Positions 9,163-19,552 of a stretch of 64,000 nucleotides of DNA are shown here, one piece after another. This DNA is from Pseudomonas helvetica. Lineage in GTDB: Bacteria > Pseudomonadota > Gammaproteobacteria > Pseudomonadales > Pseudomonadaceae. The position numbers were made by a program, and so were the translations under genes. Where the stretch lies: NCBI RefSeq assembly GCF_039908645.1, contig NZ_CP150917.1, positions 804,501 through 868,500 of the forward strand. Reading direction: 5' to 3'. The notes beneath the pieces are model-generated. The model did no database searches. It was not told the origin of the DNA and saw nothing but the letters and a program-made list of their open reading frames with translations. Each line of letters begins with the position of its first letter. The first letter of the stretch is position 1.

Positions 9163-9456
9163 ATGAACCTGCAAGAGTTGAACGCCTATGCCATCGCCGG
9201 GAAGGTCGATGAGCTGAATCTGATTTCGATGGAAGGCGGGATCTATCTGTTAGAGGCACGGATACATGGCGCCGCTCATCCAATCGACGACACCCATGGG
9301 CAAACACTGCATTTGCGTTCGGTAGAGCATGCTCGTGAAGTCCTTCATGCCTTTCCCAAGCTGACGTTCAACCTGATTCACACCTCGGTGCACGATGAGA
9401 TGTGCGGTCTGGGCACCAGCGGGGAAGAGAGCCTGAAGTTGCCCATATCCCAATAG
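9163..9456 (+). CDS. DUF6482 family protein
   Basis: The preferred start at 9163 gives 97 residues beginning MNLQELNAYA; an upstream ATG at 9130 would add 11 residues that do not look conserved. The small acidic protein contains GGIYLLEARI and ends HDEMCGLGTSG, matching a family seen in many pseudomonads and now called DUF6482. No export signal is present. Its role is unknown. It precedes the FKBP isomerase gene on the same strand. Confidence 0.75.
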   Translation: MNLQELNAYAIAGKVDELNLISMEGGIYLLEARIHGAAHPIDDTHGQTLHLRSVEHAREVLHAFPKLTFNLIHTSVHDEMCGLGTSGEESLKLPISQ

Positions 9457-9583
9457 CGCTGACAGCCCTGATCACCGCAATGGCATCTGTGCTAGTCTGC
9501 TCGCCCTTTTGGTTCCGGGCGCTCCGGGATGCGCTGTGCACGCACGGCAATGTCCCGAGCCGTCCGCACAGCGGAGCAGTGTC

Positions 9584-10201
9584 ATGTCCGAAGTAAATCT
9601 GTCCACCGACGAAACCCGCGTCAGCTACGGCATCGGCCGTCAGTTGGGCGACCAACTGCGCGACAACCCGCCACCGGGCGTTAGCCTGGACGCGATCCTG
9701 GCCGGTCTGACCGACGCATTCGCCGGCAAGGAAAGCCGCGTTGGCCAGGAAGCAATGTCTGCCAGCTTCAAGGTCATCCGCGAAATCATGCAAGCCGAAG
9801 CTGCTGCCAAGGCTGAAGCGGCCGCTGGCGAAGGCCTGGCATTCCTGGCTGAAAACGCCAAGCGTGACGGCATCACCACTCTGGCTTCCGGCCTGCAGTT
9901 CGAAGTACTGACTCAAGGTGAAGGCGCCAAGCCAACCCGTGAAGATCAAGTGCGTACTCACTACCACGGCACGCTGATCGACGGCACTGTGTTCGACAGC
10001 TCCTACGATCGTGGTCAGCCTGCAGAATTCCCGGTTGGCGGCGTGATCGCCGGCTGGACCGAAGCCCTGCAACTGATGAACGCCGGTAGCAAATGGCGCC
10101 TGTACGTGCCGAGCGAACTGGCTTACGGCGCACAAGGCGTTGGCAGCATTCCGCCGCACAGCGTTCTGGTGTTCGACGTCGAGCTGCTCGACGTTCTGTA
10201 A
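9584..10201 (+). CDS. fklB: FKBP-type peptidyl-prolyl cis-trans isomerase (FklB-like)
   Basis: The 205-residue protein has an N-terminal dimerisation/helical region (about 1-90: YGIGRQLGDQL, then an Ala/Glu-rich helix). A C-terminal FKBP domain follows, with HYHGTLIDGTVFDSSYDRG, VIAGWTEALQLM and YVPSELAYG. It accelerates proline isomerisation during protein folding. It lacks a signal peptide, which favours a cytoplasmic FklB over periplasmic FkpA. The start at 9584 puts MSEVNLSTDE first, typical of the family; the upstream extension is rejected. Confidence 0.92.
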   Translation: MSEVNLSTDETRVSYGIGRQLGDQLRDNPPPGVSLDAILAGLTDAFAGKESRVGQEAMSASFKVIREIMQAEAAAKAEAAAGEGLAFLAENAKRDGITTLASGLQFEVLTQGEGAKPTREDQVRTHYHGTLIDGTVFDSSYDRGQPAEFPVGGVIAGWTEALQLMNAGSKWRLYVPSELAYGAQGVGSIPPHSVLVFDVELLDVL

Positions 10202-10213
10202 GCCCCCGAATGT

Positions 10214-10315
10214 GTAGAAGCAGAGCTTGCTAGCGATCGCATCACCGCGGTTTTACCGTTGAGCCGGGTCGGTCGGGTGCGACCCCGGCACATCGCGAGC
10301 AAGCTTTGCTCCTAC
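10214..10315. repeat. REP pair (GTAGGAGCAAAGC type)
   Basis: Imperfect inverted arms at 10214-10237 and 10292-10315 carry the GCAGAGCTTGCT and AGCAAGCTTTGCTCCTAC signatures. The centre holds an additional imperfect palindrome, GGGTCGGTCGGGTGCGACCC. It separates fklB from the convergent small hypothetical gene. Confidence 0.7.
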
Positions 10316-10329
10316 GGGGTTTACGTCAC

Positions 10330-10587
10330 TCATATTTCGAACTTGGTGTTCGAATCATTCATCGGGCGCAATGCCCGGGCATAGCAGAACAGAAACAGGT
10401 TGCGCACCAGTTCCTTGAGCACCACTGGCTCGCTGGAACTCAGGCCATTGAGGTCGAGGTCGCCCTGGTCCTGCAGCTCACTCAAGGCTTCTTCTTCCAA
10501 TACCGCACACACTTCCCCGGTTTCCCGATGCAGGATCCTGAGGTACGGGTGTGGACGATCCAGCCATGCATCGATCAAGTAAGTCAT
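10330..10587 (-). CDS. Small conserved Pseudomonas protein (PA4570-like)
   Basis: The start at 10587 is chosen because AAAGGAG lies nine bases before this ATG; the in-frame ATG at 10596 touches the Shine-Dalgarno sequence. The 85-residue product begins MTYLIDAWLDRPHPYLRIL and has an acidic middle and a C-terminal amphipathic helix (KELVRNLFLFCYARAL). I associate it by position with PA4570, whose function is unknown. No signal peptide is visible. Confidence 0.7.
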   Translation of the reverse strand: MTYLIDAWLDRPHPYLRILHRETGEVCAVLEEEALSELQDQGDLDLNGLSSSEPVVLKELVRNLFLFCYARALRPMNDSNTKFEI

Positions 10588-10792
10588 GATGCTCATCTCC
10601 TTTTTAATGGTTTGATGAGAATAATTCCTATTCAATTAATAGCAAGTACCTATTGGCGGTTTCTGCTGTTTTCTGTAGGGGAATTGCTGAGGGTCAAAAC
10701 GGCTGGCGTTTTGCTATTGGGCAGGATTGCTGGGGGATCGGGCGAGGGTGAGGCTCCATCCCACGCAGGGCGCAGGATGGAATACAGCAGGT

Positions 10793-11134
10793 TCAGACTT
10801 TTCTGACGAACTCGGATTTGAGCTTCATCGGGCCGATACCGTCGATCTTGCAGTCGATGTCGTGGTCGCCATCGCACAGGCGGATGTTCTTGACCTTGGT
10901 GCCGACCTTGACCACCAACGATGTGCCCTTGACCTTGAGGTCCTTGATCACGGTGATGGTGTCGCCATCTTGCAGGACGTTGCCGACCGAATCCTTTTTC
11001 ACGGTTTCATCGGACGCTGCGTCGGCTTCGCCGTTGGCGGACCACTCGTGGGCGCACTCTGGGCAGATCAGTTGGGCGCCGTCTTCATAGGTGTATTCGG
11101 AATTGCATTTCGGGCAGGGTGGCAACGTGCTCAC
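10793..11134 (-). CDS. yjdM: YjdM/PhnA-family zinc ribbon protein
   Basis: The 113-residue protein has an N-terminal zinc ribbon CPKC-X12-CPEC (residues 7-25) and a C-terminal SH3-like domain with [17 protein letters not shown] and KVKNIRL. This is the YjdM (formerly PhnA) family. Despite the name, it is not the phosphonoacetate hydrolase and its role is unclear. It is 113 residues long, the usual family size. Confidence 0.9.
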   Translation of the reverse strand: MSTLPPCPKCNSEYTYEDGAQLICPECAHEWSANGEADAASDETVKKDSVGNVLQDGDTITVIKDLKVKGTSLVVKVGTKVKNIRLCDGDHDIDCKIDGIGPMKLKSEFVRKV

Positions 11135-11251
11135 TAAAGCTCCTTGGATTCAGGATGGCTAAAAGCGCACATTATATAGGGTTTTAGGCGGGTATGGGGT
11201 CAACACTTGCAGCAGGCTGTCTTCGATGTCGCACTATCGGATAGAGGCATC

Positions 11252-11319
11252 TGTAGGAGCACGGCTTGCCAGCGATGGCGTTCTTGAGATCGCTATCGCG
11301 AGCAAGCTCTGCTCCTGCA
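11252..11319. repeat. REP pair (degenerate)
   Basis: TGTAGGAGCACGGCTTGCCA and the opposed GAGCAAGCTCTGCTCCTGCA form an imperfect inverted repeat just downstream of ispB. Confidence 0.65.
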
Positions 11320-11328
11320 AAGAGCGGG

Positions 11329-12297
11329 TCAGTGCGTACGGGCGACCGCAAACTCGCTCAACTCGACCAATGCATCCCGGTATTCGCTGGCAGGCAGCAT
11401 TTCGAGGCATTTGATCGCACGGGCCACGTAATCGCGGGCCAGTTGTGCGGTGTAGTCCAGCGAGCCCGAGGCTTCCACGGCAGCGCGGATGCTTTCCAGG
11501 TCTTCGATACCGCCTTTCTGAATCGCCCGGCGCACCAGTGCCGCTTGCTCCGGCGTGCCTTCGCGCATGGTGTAGATCAACGGCAGGGTCGGCTTGCCTT
11601 CGGCCAGATCGTCACCGACGTTCTTGCCCAGGGTTTCTGCGTCGCCTTTGTAATCCAGCAAGTCGTCGACCAGCTGGAAGGCCACACCGAGGTGGTCGCC
11701 AAAGGTGCGCAAGGCTTCGCTCTGTTCTGGTGTAGCGCCAGCCAGGGCCGCGGCACTGTGGGTCGAAGCCTCGAAAAGCATCGCGGTTTTGCCGCGGATG
11801 ACTTCCATGTAGGTTTCTTCGGTGGTGCTGGCGTCGCGCACCTTGGACAGCTGCAAGACTTCGCCTTCGGCGATGATCCGCGTGGCTTGCGAGAGAATCT
11901 TCATCACCGGCATCGAGCCCAGTTCGACCATCATCTCGAACGAGCGCGAGTACAGGAAATCACCCACCAGCACGCTCGGGGCATTGCCCCACATGGCGTT
12001 GGCGGTCGAGCGGCCACGGCGCATGCCGGACATGTCGACCACGTCGTCGTGCAGCAGGGTGGCGGTGTGCAGGAATTCGATGGTGGCGGCCAGCAAGCGC
12101 ATGTCGTCGCCTTCGCGCCCCAGGGCCTTGCCACACAGCAACACTAATAAAGGGCGCAGGCGTTTACCGCCAGCCGAGGTAATGTAATCGCCGATTTTCG
12201 ATACCAGCGGCACTCGGGAAGTCAGCTGCTTCTTGATGATGCCGTCGACGGCGTTAAAATCGTCCGCCACCGCGCGGTAGAAAGCTTGGGGTTGCAT
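11329..12297 (-). CDS. ispB: Octaprenyl/polyprenyl diphosphate synthase
   Basis: The 322-residue protein is a trans-isoprenyl diphosphate synthase that builds the ubiquinone side chain from farnesyl diphosphate and isopentenyl diphosphate. The first aspartate-rich motif is LLHDDVVD (residues 81-88) followed by RRG. The second is QLVDDLLDYKGD near residue 210. GGKRLRP (about 43-49) is the substrate-binding motif. It is divergent from rplU-rpmA, as in most gammaproteobacteria. In Pseudomonas the product chain is usually nonaprenyl (ubiquinone-9), so the chain length is uncertain. Confidence 0.95.
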   Translation of the reverse strand: MQPQAFYRAVADDFNAVDGIIKKQLTSRVPLVSKIGDYITSAGGKRLRPLLVLLCGKALGREGDDMRLLAATIEFLHTATLLHDDVVDMSGMRRGRSTANAMWGNAPSVLVGDFLYSRSFEMMVELGSMPVMKILSQATRIIAEGEVLQLSKVRDASTTEETYMEVIRGKTAMLFEASTHSAAALAGATPEQSEALRTFGDHLGVAFQLVDDLLDYKGDAETLGKNVGDDLAEGKPTLPLIYTMREGTPEQAALVRRAIQKGGIEDLESIRAAVEASGSLDYTAQLARDYVARAIKCLEMLPASEYRDALVELSEFAVARTH

Positions 12298-12376
12298 CAG
12301 CGACAGTCGCTCCAGAAGGGTTGCGCGGCATGCTAGGACCCACGTCCGGGCCTGTCAAGGCGCGATGGACGGCCAC

Positions 12377-12405
12377 TTGCAACGCGCTCGTGGCTTGCGT
12401 ACAAT
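12377..12405 (+). promoter_or_regulatory. Sigma-70 promoter of rplU-rpmA
   Basis: TTGCAA (12377-12382) and TACAAT (12400-12405) are separated by exactly 17 bases and followed by a G+C-rich discriminator, as expected for a growth-controlled ribosomal protein promoter. The leader to the rplU ATG is about 125 bases. Confidence 0.75.
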
Positions 12406-12537
12406 CGCGCACCCTGAACTTCCTGGGCAGCACCTGCCTTACGCAATTGCATTTGGGTCGTTCCATCCCATGCAGCCATGCCAGCCAATACCTCTTCTTA
12501 TAAAGAGCTGGGTGAGCAGGATTATCGGAGAAATACC

Positions 12538-12852
12538 ATGTCGTACGCAGTAATCGTTACTGGTGGCAAGCAATACAAGGTCGCCCCAGGTGAATACCTG
12601 AAGATCGAGAAACTGGAAATCGCTACCGGCGAATCCGTAACTTTTGATCGCGTTCTGTTGGTCGCCAATGGCGATGACGTGAATATCGGCGCTCCAGTTG
12701 TTGCTGGCGCTACCGTTGTGGCTGAAGTGATCTCCCAAGGTCGTCACGATAAAGTCCGCATCATCAAGTTCCGTCGTCGTAAGCACCACATGAAGCGTAT
12801 GGGCCACCGCCAGTGGTACACCGAGATCAAAATCACCGGTATTCAGGCTTAA
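12538..12852 (+). CDS. rplU: 50S ribosomal protein L21
   Basis: The 104-residue product matches L21 along its whole length, starting [15 protein letters not shown] and ending [11 protein letters not shown], with the basic [15 protein letters not shown] segment that contacts 23S rRNA. The ATG at 12538 is chosen because it gives the canonical N-terminus; an upstream ATG would add 20 residues. It is followed 35 bases later by rpmA in the same operon. Confidence 0.97.
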   Translation: MSYAVIVTGGKQYKVAPGEYLKIEKLEIATGESVTFDRVLLVANGDDVNIGAPVVAGATVVAEVISQGRHDKVRIIKFRRRKHHMKRMGHRQWYTEIKITGIQA

Positions 12853-12887
12853 TTTCAGCCTAATTCCTCACTAGGAGAATTGAACTC

Positions 12888-13145
12888 ATGGCACACAAAA
12901 AAGCTGGTGGTAGTACCCGTAACGGTCGCGACTCAGAAGCCAAACGCCTTGGCGTGAAGATGTATGGCGGCCAGAAAATCATTCCGGGCAACATCATCGT
13001 GCGTCAGCGCGGCACCCAATTCCACGCCGGTTACGGTGTTGGCATGGGTAAAGATCACACCCTCTTCGCGAAAATCGAAGGCGTGATCAAGTTTGAAGTA
13101 AAAGGCGCGTTCAACCGCCGTTACGTGAGCGTTGTCGCGGCTTAA
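12888..13145 (+). CDS. rpmA: 50S ribosomal protein L27
   Basis: The 85-residue protein begins [16 protein letters not shown], the standard L27 N-terminus without the cleavable extension seen in Firmicutes. It has the conserved [17 protein letters not shown] core. L27 reaches toward the peptidyl transferase centre. The SD TAGGAG lies eight bases before the ATG. The gene ends at an intrinsic terminator. Confidence 0.97.
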   Translation: MAHKKAGGSTRNGRDSEAKRLGVKMYGGQKIIPGNIIVRQRGTQFHAGYGVGMGKDHTLFAKIEGVIKFEVKGAFNRRYVSVVAA

Positions 13146-13160
13146 TTGCGCGATCGCTGG

Positions 13161-13189
13161 AAAAGCCCTGTCTTGCGACGGGGCTTTTT
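13161..13189 (+). terminator. Terminator after rpmA
   Basis: The stem AAAAGCCC/GGGCTTTT (13161-13168 and 13181-13188) is followed by TTTC, 15 bases after the rpmA stop. Confidence 0.8.
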
Positions 13190-13201
13190 CGTTTGTGGGG
13201 T

Positions 13202-13290
13202 GAGTCTCTTGCAAAACTGTTTGTATGGGCTGCCGGCGCTGGATTATGCGGTCGTTGATTGAGGTCGCTGCGCTCATTTTTGCAAGAGTC
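13202..13290. repeat. Inverted repeat between rpmA and obg
   Basis: GAGTCTCTTGCAAAA (13202-13216) is matched by TTTTGCAAGAGTC (13277-13290) in inverted orientation, with one mismatch, around a 60-base centre. It does not resemble the REP families in the rest of the window. It could be a small mobile remnant or a regulatory structure in the obg leader. Confidence 0.5.
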
Positions 13291-13301
13291 TTATGTCTTA
13301 G

Positions 13302-14564
<1,263 letters not shown>

Positions 14565-14584
14565 TTCGTTGCAGTAAACTTAAG

Positions 14585-14608
14585 CGCCGCTCTATCGAGC
14601 GGCGTTTT
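14585..14608 (+). terminator. Terminator after obg
   Basis: The stem CGCCGCTC/GAGCGGCG (14585-14592, 14597-14604) with a TATC loop is followed by TTTT. Confidence 0.8.
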
Positions 14609-14687
14609 GGTATCTGGAAATCGGTAGTCACGAATAACGTTACGGGCAGCGCTGGGTCGCGCTGTCCTCAAGCTAAGGTTGAAGATG

Positions 14688-15806
14688 ATGCGGAGCAAGG
14701 TGACAGGTGCGCAGCGTTGGGTCGTGAAGATCGGCAGCGCTTTGCTGACGGCTGACGGCAAGGGTCTGGATCGCGCAGCAATGAGCGTCTGGGTTGAGCA
14801 GATGGTCGCGCTGCATGAGGCGGGTGTCGAGCTGGTGCTGGTGTCCTCGGGGGCGGTGGCGGCAGGTATGAGTCGCCTTGGCTGGACCGCACGACCCAGT
14901 GCGATGCACGAGTTGCAGGCGGCTGCCGCCATCGGTCAGATGGGGTTGGTGCAGGCCTGGGAGTCGAGCTTTGCCGAGCATGGCCGGCACACGGCGCAGA
15001 TTCTCCTGACTCACGATGACTTGTCTGATCGCAAGCGTTACCTCAACGCCCGCAGCACCTTGCGTGCGCTGGTCGATCTCAAGGTCATTCCGGTGATCAA
15101 CGAGAACGATACGGTGGTCACCGACGAAATCCGTTTCGGTGACAACGATACGCTGGCGGCGCTGGTGGCCAACCTGGTCGAGGCTGACCTGTTGGTGATC
15201 CTCACTGATCGTGACGGCATGTTCGACGCCGATCCGCGCAACAACCCTGATGCCAAGCTGATTTACGAAGCGCGCGCCGATGATCCGGCGCTGGACGCGG
15301 TCGCGGGCGGCACTGGCGGTGCGTTGGGTCGTGGCGGTATGCAGACCAAGTTGCGCGCGGCGCGTCTGGCGGCGCGTTCGGGGGCTCACACGATCATCGT
15401 GGGCGGGCGTCTTGAGCGTGTGCTGGATCGTCTGAAGGCGGGCGAGCGCATCGGCACCTTGCTGTCGCCTGAGCGCGGCCTGCTGGCGGCGCGCAAGCAG
15501 TGGCTGGCCGGGCACTTGCAGACTCGCGGCACGCTGGTGCTGGATGAGGGGGCGGTCACGGCGTTGTCTCGGGGTAATAAAAGTCTGCTGCCGGTTGGCG
15601 TCAAGCTGGTTCAGGGCAGCTTCCGTCGCGGTGAAATGGTGGTGTGCGTGGCGCCGGACGGTCGTGAGATTGCTCGTGGTTTGGCCAACTACAGTGCGCT
15701 TGAGGCGCAAAAAATCATCGGTCAATCGTCTGAGGCGATTGTCGGTTTGCTGGGTTACATGGCGGAACCGGAGCTGGTTCACCGCGATAACCTGATTCTG
15801 GTTTAA
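14688..15806 (+). CDS. proB: Glutamate 5-kinase
   Basis: The protein phosphorylates glutamate in the first step of proline synthesis. The amino acid kinase domain (about 1-260) carries [38 protein letters not shown] and [16 protein letters not shown]-terminal PUA domain (about 280-365) includes [13 protein letters not shown]. The ATG at 14688 lies nine bases from TAAGG and gives the usual 372 residues; 14685 ATG and 14679 TTG are in-frame alternatives. It lies between obg and creA on the same strand. Confidence 0.95.
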   Translation: MRSKVTGAQRWVVKIGSALLTADGKGLDRAAMSVWVEQMVALHEAGVELVLVSSGAVAAGMSRLGWTARPSAMHELQAAAAIGQMGLVQAWESSFAEHGRHTAQILLTHDDLSDRKRYLNARSTLRALVDLKVIPVINENDTVVTDEIRFGDNDTLAALVANLVEADLLVILTDRDGMFDADPRNNPDAKLIYEARADDPALDAVAGGTGGALGRGGMQTKLRAARLAARSGAHTIIVGGRLERVLDRLKAGERIGTLLSPERGLLAARKQWLAGHLQTRGTLVLDEGAVTALSRGNKSLLPVGVKLVQGSFRRGEMVVCVAPDGREIARGLANYSALEAQKIIGQSSEAIVGLLGYMAEPELVHRDNLILV

Positions 15807-15817
15807 GGAAAACGCGA

Positions 15818-16282
15818 ATGCGCATGGCAAAAGGATTGTTGGGGTTGCTGTTGGCGATGCCGCTGCTGGCTTCGGCTGAAGAAATCGGTCAAGTATCGAC
15901 CGTGTTCAAATTTGTCGGGCCGAATGACCGCATTGTCGTCGAGGCATTTGATGATCCGAAGGTCGATGGCGTGACCTGCTACCTGTCGCGAGCCAAGACG
16001 GGTGGTGTGAAGGGTGGTCTGGGGTTGGCCGAGGATCGGTCGGAAGCGTCCATTGCTTGTCGTCAGGTCGGCCCGATCAGCTTCAAGGGTGAGCTCAAGG
16101 ATGGCGAAGAGGTGTTCAAGGAGCGCACATCGCTGGTGTTCAAGACCATGCAGGTGGTGCGTTTCCTCGACAAGAAGCGCAACACCCTGGTGTACCTGGT
16201 CTACAGCGATCGCCTGATCGAAGGTAGTCCGCAGAATGCCGTGACCGCGATTCCGATTTTGCCGTGGGCGCACGCTCAGTAA
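15818..16282 (+). CDS. creA: CreA family periplasmic protein
   Basis: This 154-residue protein has a signal peptide ([20 protein letters not shown]) and the CreA features [25 protein letters not shown] and [11 protein letters not shown]. Two cysteines (in VTCYL and IACRQ) may form a disulfide. AAGGA lies eight bases before the ATG. The function is unknown and there is no creBCD cluster here. The gene is 11 bases from proB and probably co-transcribed with it. Confidence 0.93.
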   Translation: MRMAKGLLGLLLAMPLLASAEEIGQVSTVFKFVGPNDRIVVEAFDDPKVDGVTCYLSRAKTGGVKGGLGLAEDRSEASIACRQVGPISFKGELKDGEEVFKERTSLVFKTMQVVRFLDKKRNTLVYLVYSDRLIEGSPQNAVTAIPILPWAHAQ

Positions 16283-16299
16283 TCTGATGCAAATCCAGT

Positions 16300-16325
16300 G
16301 TGGGAGCGAGCGGGCTCGCGCCCAC
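16300..16325. repeat. Short palindromic hairpin (REP-like)
   Basis: GTGGGAGCGAG and CTCGCGCCCAC pair around a short loop downstream of creA. It resembles a single degenerate REP unit. Confidence 0.5.
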
Positions 16326-16359
16326 TTTTTTTGCACTGCATTCGCTAAATCGCAGGCAA

Positions 16360-16389
16360 TAAAAAACCGACCCTGGGGTCGGTTTTTTA
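16360..16389. terminator. Bidirectional terminator of creA and rpsT
   Basis: A perfect 8-bp palindromic stem ACCGACCC/GGGTCGGT (16366-16383) has an A-run before it and a T-run after it, so it can end transcription from both strands. Confidence 0.85.
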
Positions 16390-16402
16390 ATGAGCGTGTC
16401 GC

Positions 16403-16681
16403 TTAGGCAGCAGCGGCAACGTTCAGAGCCTTGACGTGGCCATTCAGGCGGCTCTTATGGCGAGCAGCTTTGTTCTTGTGGATGATGCCTTTATCGGCCA
16501 TACGGTCGATAACTGGCACAGCCAGAACGTAAGCGGCTTGCGCTTTTTCAGCGTCTTTTGCGTCGATGGCTTTAACTACATTCTTGATGTAGGTACGAAC
16601 CATGGAACGCAGGCTGGCGTTGTGGCTGCGACGCTTCTCAGCCTGTTTTGCACGTTTTTTGGCGGAAGGTGTGTTGGCCAC
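16403..16681 (-). CDS. rpsT: 30S ribosomal protein S20
   Basis: The 92-residue basic helical protein starts [21 protein letters not shown] and contains [17 protein letters not shown], the S20 signature. It binds 16S rRNA early in 30S assembly. AGGAG lies eleven bases upstream of the ATG. It is a single-gene transcript with its own promoter and shares a terminator with creA. Confidence 0.97.
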   Translation of the reverse strand: MANTPSAKKRAKQAEKRRSHNASLRSMVRTYIKNVVKAIDAKDAEKAQAAYVLAVPVIDRMADKGIIHKNKAARHKSRLNGHVKALNVAAAA

Positions 16682-16734
16682 CGTCGAGCTCCTCGAAAGA
16701 CTTTTTAGGAAATAGCAAACAAAATAGGCCGCGA

Positions 16735-16763
16735 ATCATGCCGATGAGTTGAAGTCTTGTCAA
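16735..16763 (-). promoter_or_regulatory. Sigma-70 promoter of rpsT
   Basis: On the minus strand TTGACA (16758-16763) and CATGAT (16735-16740) are 17 bases apart. They lie about 55 bases upstream of the rpsT start codon. Confidence 0.7.
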
Positions 16764-16932
16764 GGGCGGGTGATGCGTTCCGCTGAGTGGTCGATCTAAA
16801 GAGGCGGGATATTTATTTCCGGCGCTTGACCTGTAAACTCGCGAGCTTTGGCTCTGTGCTGTTGCGGCGCGGAGTATCGCATAAGTGGGCGGTTTGTTCG
16901 CCTGCTGTTTATCGACAGGCAAAAACTCTTCA

Positions 16933-18471
16933 ATGAACCTGCTTAAATCGTTGGCCGCCGTCAGCTCTATCACGATGCTTTCCCGGGTTCTGGGGTTCGT
17001 CCGTGACACGCTCGTCGCACGCATATTTGGCGCCGGGATGGCCACAGACGCCTTCTTTATCGCCTTCAAACTGCCCAATCTGTTGCGGCGAATCTTCGCC
17101 GAGGGGGCGTTTTCCCAGGCCTTTGTGCCGATCCTGGCGGAATACAAAAGTCAGCAGGGCGAGGAGGCGACACGAACTTTCATCGCTTACGTGTCGGGCT
17201 TGCTCACGCTGGTACTGGCGCTGGTCACGATTCTGGGGATGGTCGCGGCGCCCTGGGTCATCTGGGCAACGGCCCCGGGGTTTACCAATACGCCGGAAAA
17301 ATTCCAGCTGACCTCCAGCCTGTTACGAGTGACCTTTCCTTATATATTGCTGATCTCGCTGTCCTCGCTGGCCGGGGCGATCCTCAATACCTGGAACCGT
17401 TTTTCGGTGCCGGCCTTCGTGCCGACGCTGCTCAACGTCAGCATGATCGTCTTCGCATTGTTCCTGACGCCGTACTTCGATCCGCCGGTAATGGCCCTGG
17501 GCTGGGCCGTGCTGGTCGGTGGCCTGGCGCAATTGCTCTATCAACTGCCGCACCTGAAAAAAATCGGCATGCTGGTGTTGCCGCGCCTTAATCTGCGCGA
17601 TACCGGTGTCTGGCGGGTGATGAAACAGATGCTGCCAGCGATCCTCGGGGTCTCGGTCAGCCAGATTTCGCTGATCATCAACACCATTTTTGCCTCGTTT
17701 CTGGTGGCGGGTTCGGTGTCCTGGATGTATTACGCCGACCGCCTGATGGAATTGCCATCCGGCGTTCTCGGTGTGGCATTGGGCACGATTTTGCTGCCGA
17801 CGCTGGCCAAAACCTACGCCAGCAAGGATCGCCACGAATACTCGCGTATTCTCGATTGGGGTCTGCGCCTGTGCTTCGTGCTGGTGCTGCCGTGCTCGCT
17901 GGCGCTGGGGATTCTGGCGGAGCCGCTGACCGTTTCGCTGTTCCAGTACGGTCAATTCAGCGCATTTGATGCCTCGATGACCCAGCGCGCCCTGATTGCC
18001 TACTCGGTCGGTTTGCTCGGGATTATCGTGATTAAAGTGCTGGCGCCGGGGTTCTATGCGCAACAAAACATTCGCACACCGGTAAAAATCGCGATTTTCA
18101 CGCTGGTCGTCACTCAGCTGTTCAACCTGGCCTTGATCGGCCCGTTGAAACACGCAGGGCTGGCCTTGGCCATTAGCTTGGGTGCATGTATCAACGCCGG
18201 TTTATTGTTCTATCAGTTGCGCAAACAGAAGATGTATCAGCCACAGCCAGGCTGGGGCCTGTTCGGGCTCAAACTGGTGGTTGCGGTGACGGTGATGTCC
18301 GTGGTTCTGCTGGGGGCGATGCATTTCATGCCGGCCTGGGGCGAAGGGCACATGCCGGGGCGCTTCCTGCGTCTGGGGGCTTTGGTCGGTGCTGGTGTGG
18401 TGACCTATTTCGGTATGTTGGCGTTGATGGGCTTCCGTCTGCGGGACTTCAATCGCAAGGCGTTGAACTGA
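16933..18471 (+). CDS. murJ: Lipid II flippase MurJ (MviN)
   Basis: The 512-residue protein has about 14 membrane helices and begins [33 protein letters not shown], the MviN/MurJ N-terminus with its conserved RxxGxxRD pattern. It moves the peptidoglycan precursor lipid II across the inner membrane. The start at 16933 is chosen over an upstream codon because it gives this N-terminus. The gene precedes ribF, as in many gammaproteobacteria. Confidence 0.95.
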   Translation: MNLLKSLAAVSSITMLSRVLGFVRDTLVARIFGAGMATDAFFIAFKLPNLLRRIFAEGAFSQAFVPILAEYKSQQGEEATRTFIAYVSGLLTLVLALVTILGMVAAPWVIWATAPGFTNTPEKFQLTSSLLRVTFPYILLISLSSLAGAILNTWNRFSVPAFVPTLLNVSMIVFALFLTPYFDPPVMALGWAVLVGGLAQLLYQLPHLKKIGMLVLPRLNLRDTGVWRVMKQMLPAILGVSVSQISLIINTIFASFLVAGSVSWMYYADRLMELPSGVLGVALGTILLPTLAKTYASKDRHEYSRILDWGLRLCFVLVLPCSLALGILAEPLTVSLFQYGQFSAFDASMTQRALIAYSVGLLGIIVIKVLAPGFYAQQNIRTPVKIAIFTLVVTQLFNLALIGPLKHAGLALAISLGACINAGLLFYQLRKQKMYQPQPGWGLFGLKLVVAVTVMSVVLLGAMHFMPAWGEGHMPGRFLRLGALVGAGVVTYFGMLALMGFRLRDFNRKALN

Positions 18472-18566
18472 AGACGCGGCATCAATAATCGCGGGTCGGG
18501 CGCCAGTTTTGTCGGTTCGATCACTTTGGGTTACGGTGTTGCCTGTTGTCGGCCGCCGGGTGTGGT

Positions 18567-18572
18567 TATAAT
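18567..18572 (+). promoter_or_regulatory. Possible -10 element of the ribF operon
   Basis: A perfect TATAAT lies 29 bases before the ribF start codon. The corresponding -35 (TGTTGT, 17 bases upstream) is poor, so this is only a candidate. Confidence 0.4.
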
Positions 18573-18600
18573 CGACCACTTTATGAGCAAGAAGCGCGTT

Positions 18601-19539
18601 ATGCAGCTGGTTCGAGGCCTCCACAATTTGCGCCCCCAGCATCGGGGCTGTGTCGCCACTATTGGCAACTTTGACGGTGTTCACCGTGGTCACCAGGCTA
18701 TCCTGGCCCGACTGCGTGAGCGTGCGCTCGAGTTGGGTGTACCCAGCTGCGTGGTGATTTTCGAGCCGCAGCCGCGTGAGTTTTTCGCCCCGGACACGGC
18801 TCCAGCCCGTCTGGCGCGCTTGCGCGACAAGCTGCAGTTGCTGGCCGCCGAGGGTGTTGACCGGGTTCTGTGCCTGGCTTTCAATCATCGTTTGAGCAAG
18901 CTCAGCGCTGCCGAGTTCGTTGACACCATTCTGGTCGATGGCCTGGGTGTGCAGCATCTGGAGGTCGGTGACGACTTCCGTTTCGGCTGTGACCGGGTAG
19001 GGGATTTCGATTTCCTGCTACAGGCCGGGGCCGTCCAGGGGTTCACCGTCGAAGCGGCGCAGACCGTTGAACTGGACGGGTTGCGTGTCAGCAGCACGCA
19101 AGTGCGTAATGCCTTGGCCGCCGCTGATTTTACCTTGGCCGAGCGCTTGCTCGGTCATCCGTACGGGATTGCCGGGCGGGTCCTGCACGGGCAGAAGCTG
19201 GCGCGCCAATTGGGTACGCCAACCGCCAACGTGCAACTCAAGCGTCGTCGTGTACCGCTGACCGGGGTTTACCTGGTGAGCGTCGAAGTCGACGGCAAGA
19301 CCTGGCCGGGCGTCGCCAATATTGGTGTTCGGCCAACGGTTGAAGGTGATGGCAAAGCCCACCTTGAAGTCCATATTCTAGATTTTGCCGGCGATCTGTA
19401 TGACCGGCGTTTGACGGTGGTTTTCCACCACAAGCTGCGCGAAGAGCAGCGTTTCGCCTCTCTGGAGGCGCTTAAGACGGCGATCAATGCGGATGTCGCC
19501 GCCGCCCGTGCCCTAGCCGCACCTAGCGCCAATCGCTAA
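18601..19539 (+). CDS. ribF: Bifunctional riboflavin kinase/FAD synthetase
   Basis: The 312-residue enzyme converts riboflavin to FMN and then FAD. The N-terminal nucleotidyltransferase domain carries TIGNFDGVHRGHQ (20-32) and VGDDFRFGCDRVGDF. The C-terminal flavokinase domain carries LGTPTANVQL, GVYLVSVEV and ANIGVRPTV. The start at 18601 gives MQLVRGLHNL, the normal beginning. It is followed after 13 bases by ileS and heads the ribF-ileS-lspA-fkpB operon. Confidence 0.96.
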   Translation: MQLVRGLHNLRPQHRGCVATIGNFDGVHRGHQAILARLRERALELGVPSCVVIFEPQPREFFAPDTAPARLARLRDKLQLLAAEGVDRVLCLAFNHRLSKLSAAEFVDTILVDGLGVQHLEVGDDFRFGCDRVGDFDFLLQAGAVQGFTVEAAQTVELDGLRVSSTQVRNALAAADFTLAERLLGHPYGIAGRVLHGQKLARQLGTPTANVQLKRRRVPLTGVYLVSVEVDGKTWPGVANIGVRPTVEGDGKAHLEVHILDFAGDLYDRRLTVVFHHKLREEQRFASLEALKTAINADVAAARALAAPSANR

Positions 19540-19552
19540 TGAAGAGCCTTAA

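Noticed and set aside
10793..11134. Phosphonate utilisation role for the YjdM/PhnA-type gene
   Set aside because: The old name PhnA suggests this, but no phn genes are nearby and the family lacks the hydrolase domain.
16826..16850. TTGACC with TAAACT as a murJ promoter
   Set aside because: The two hexamers are only a few bases apart, so they cannot be -35 and -10 of one promoter.
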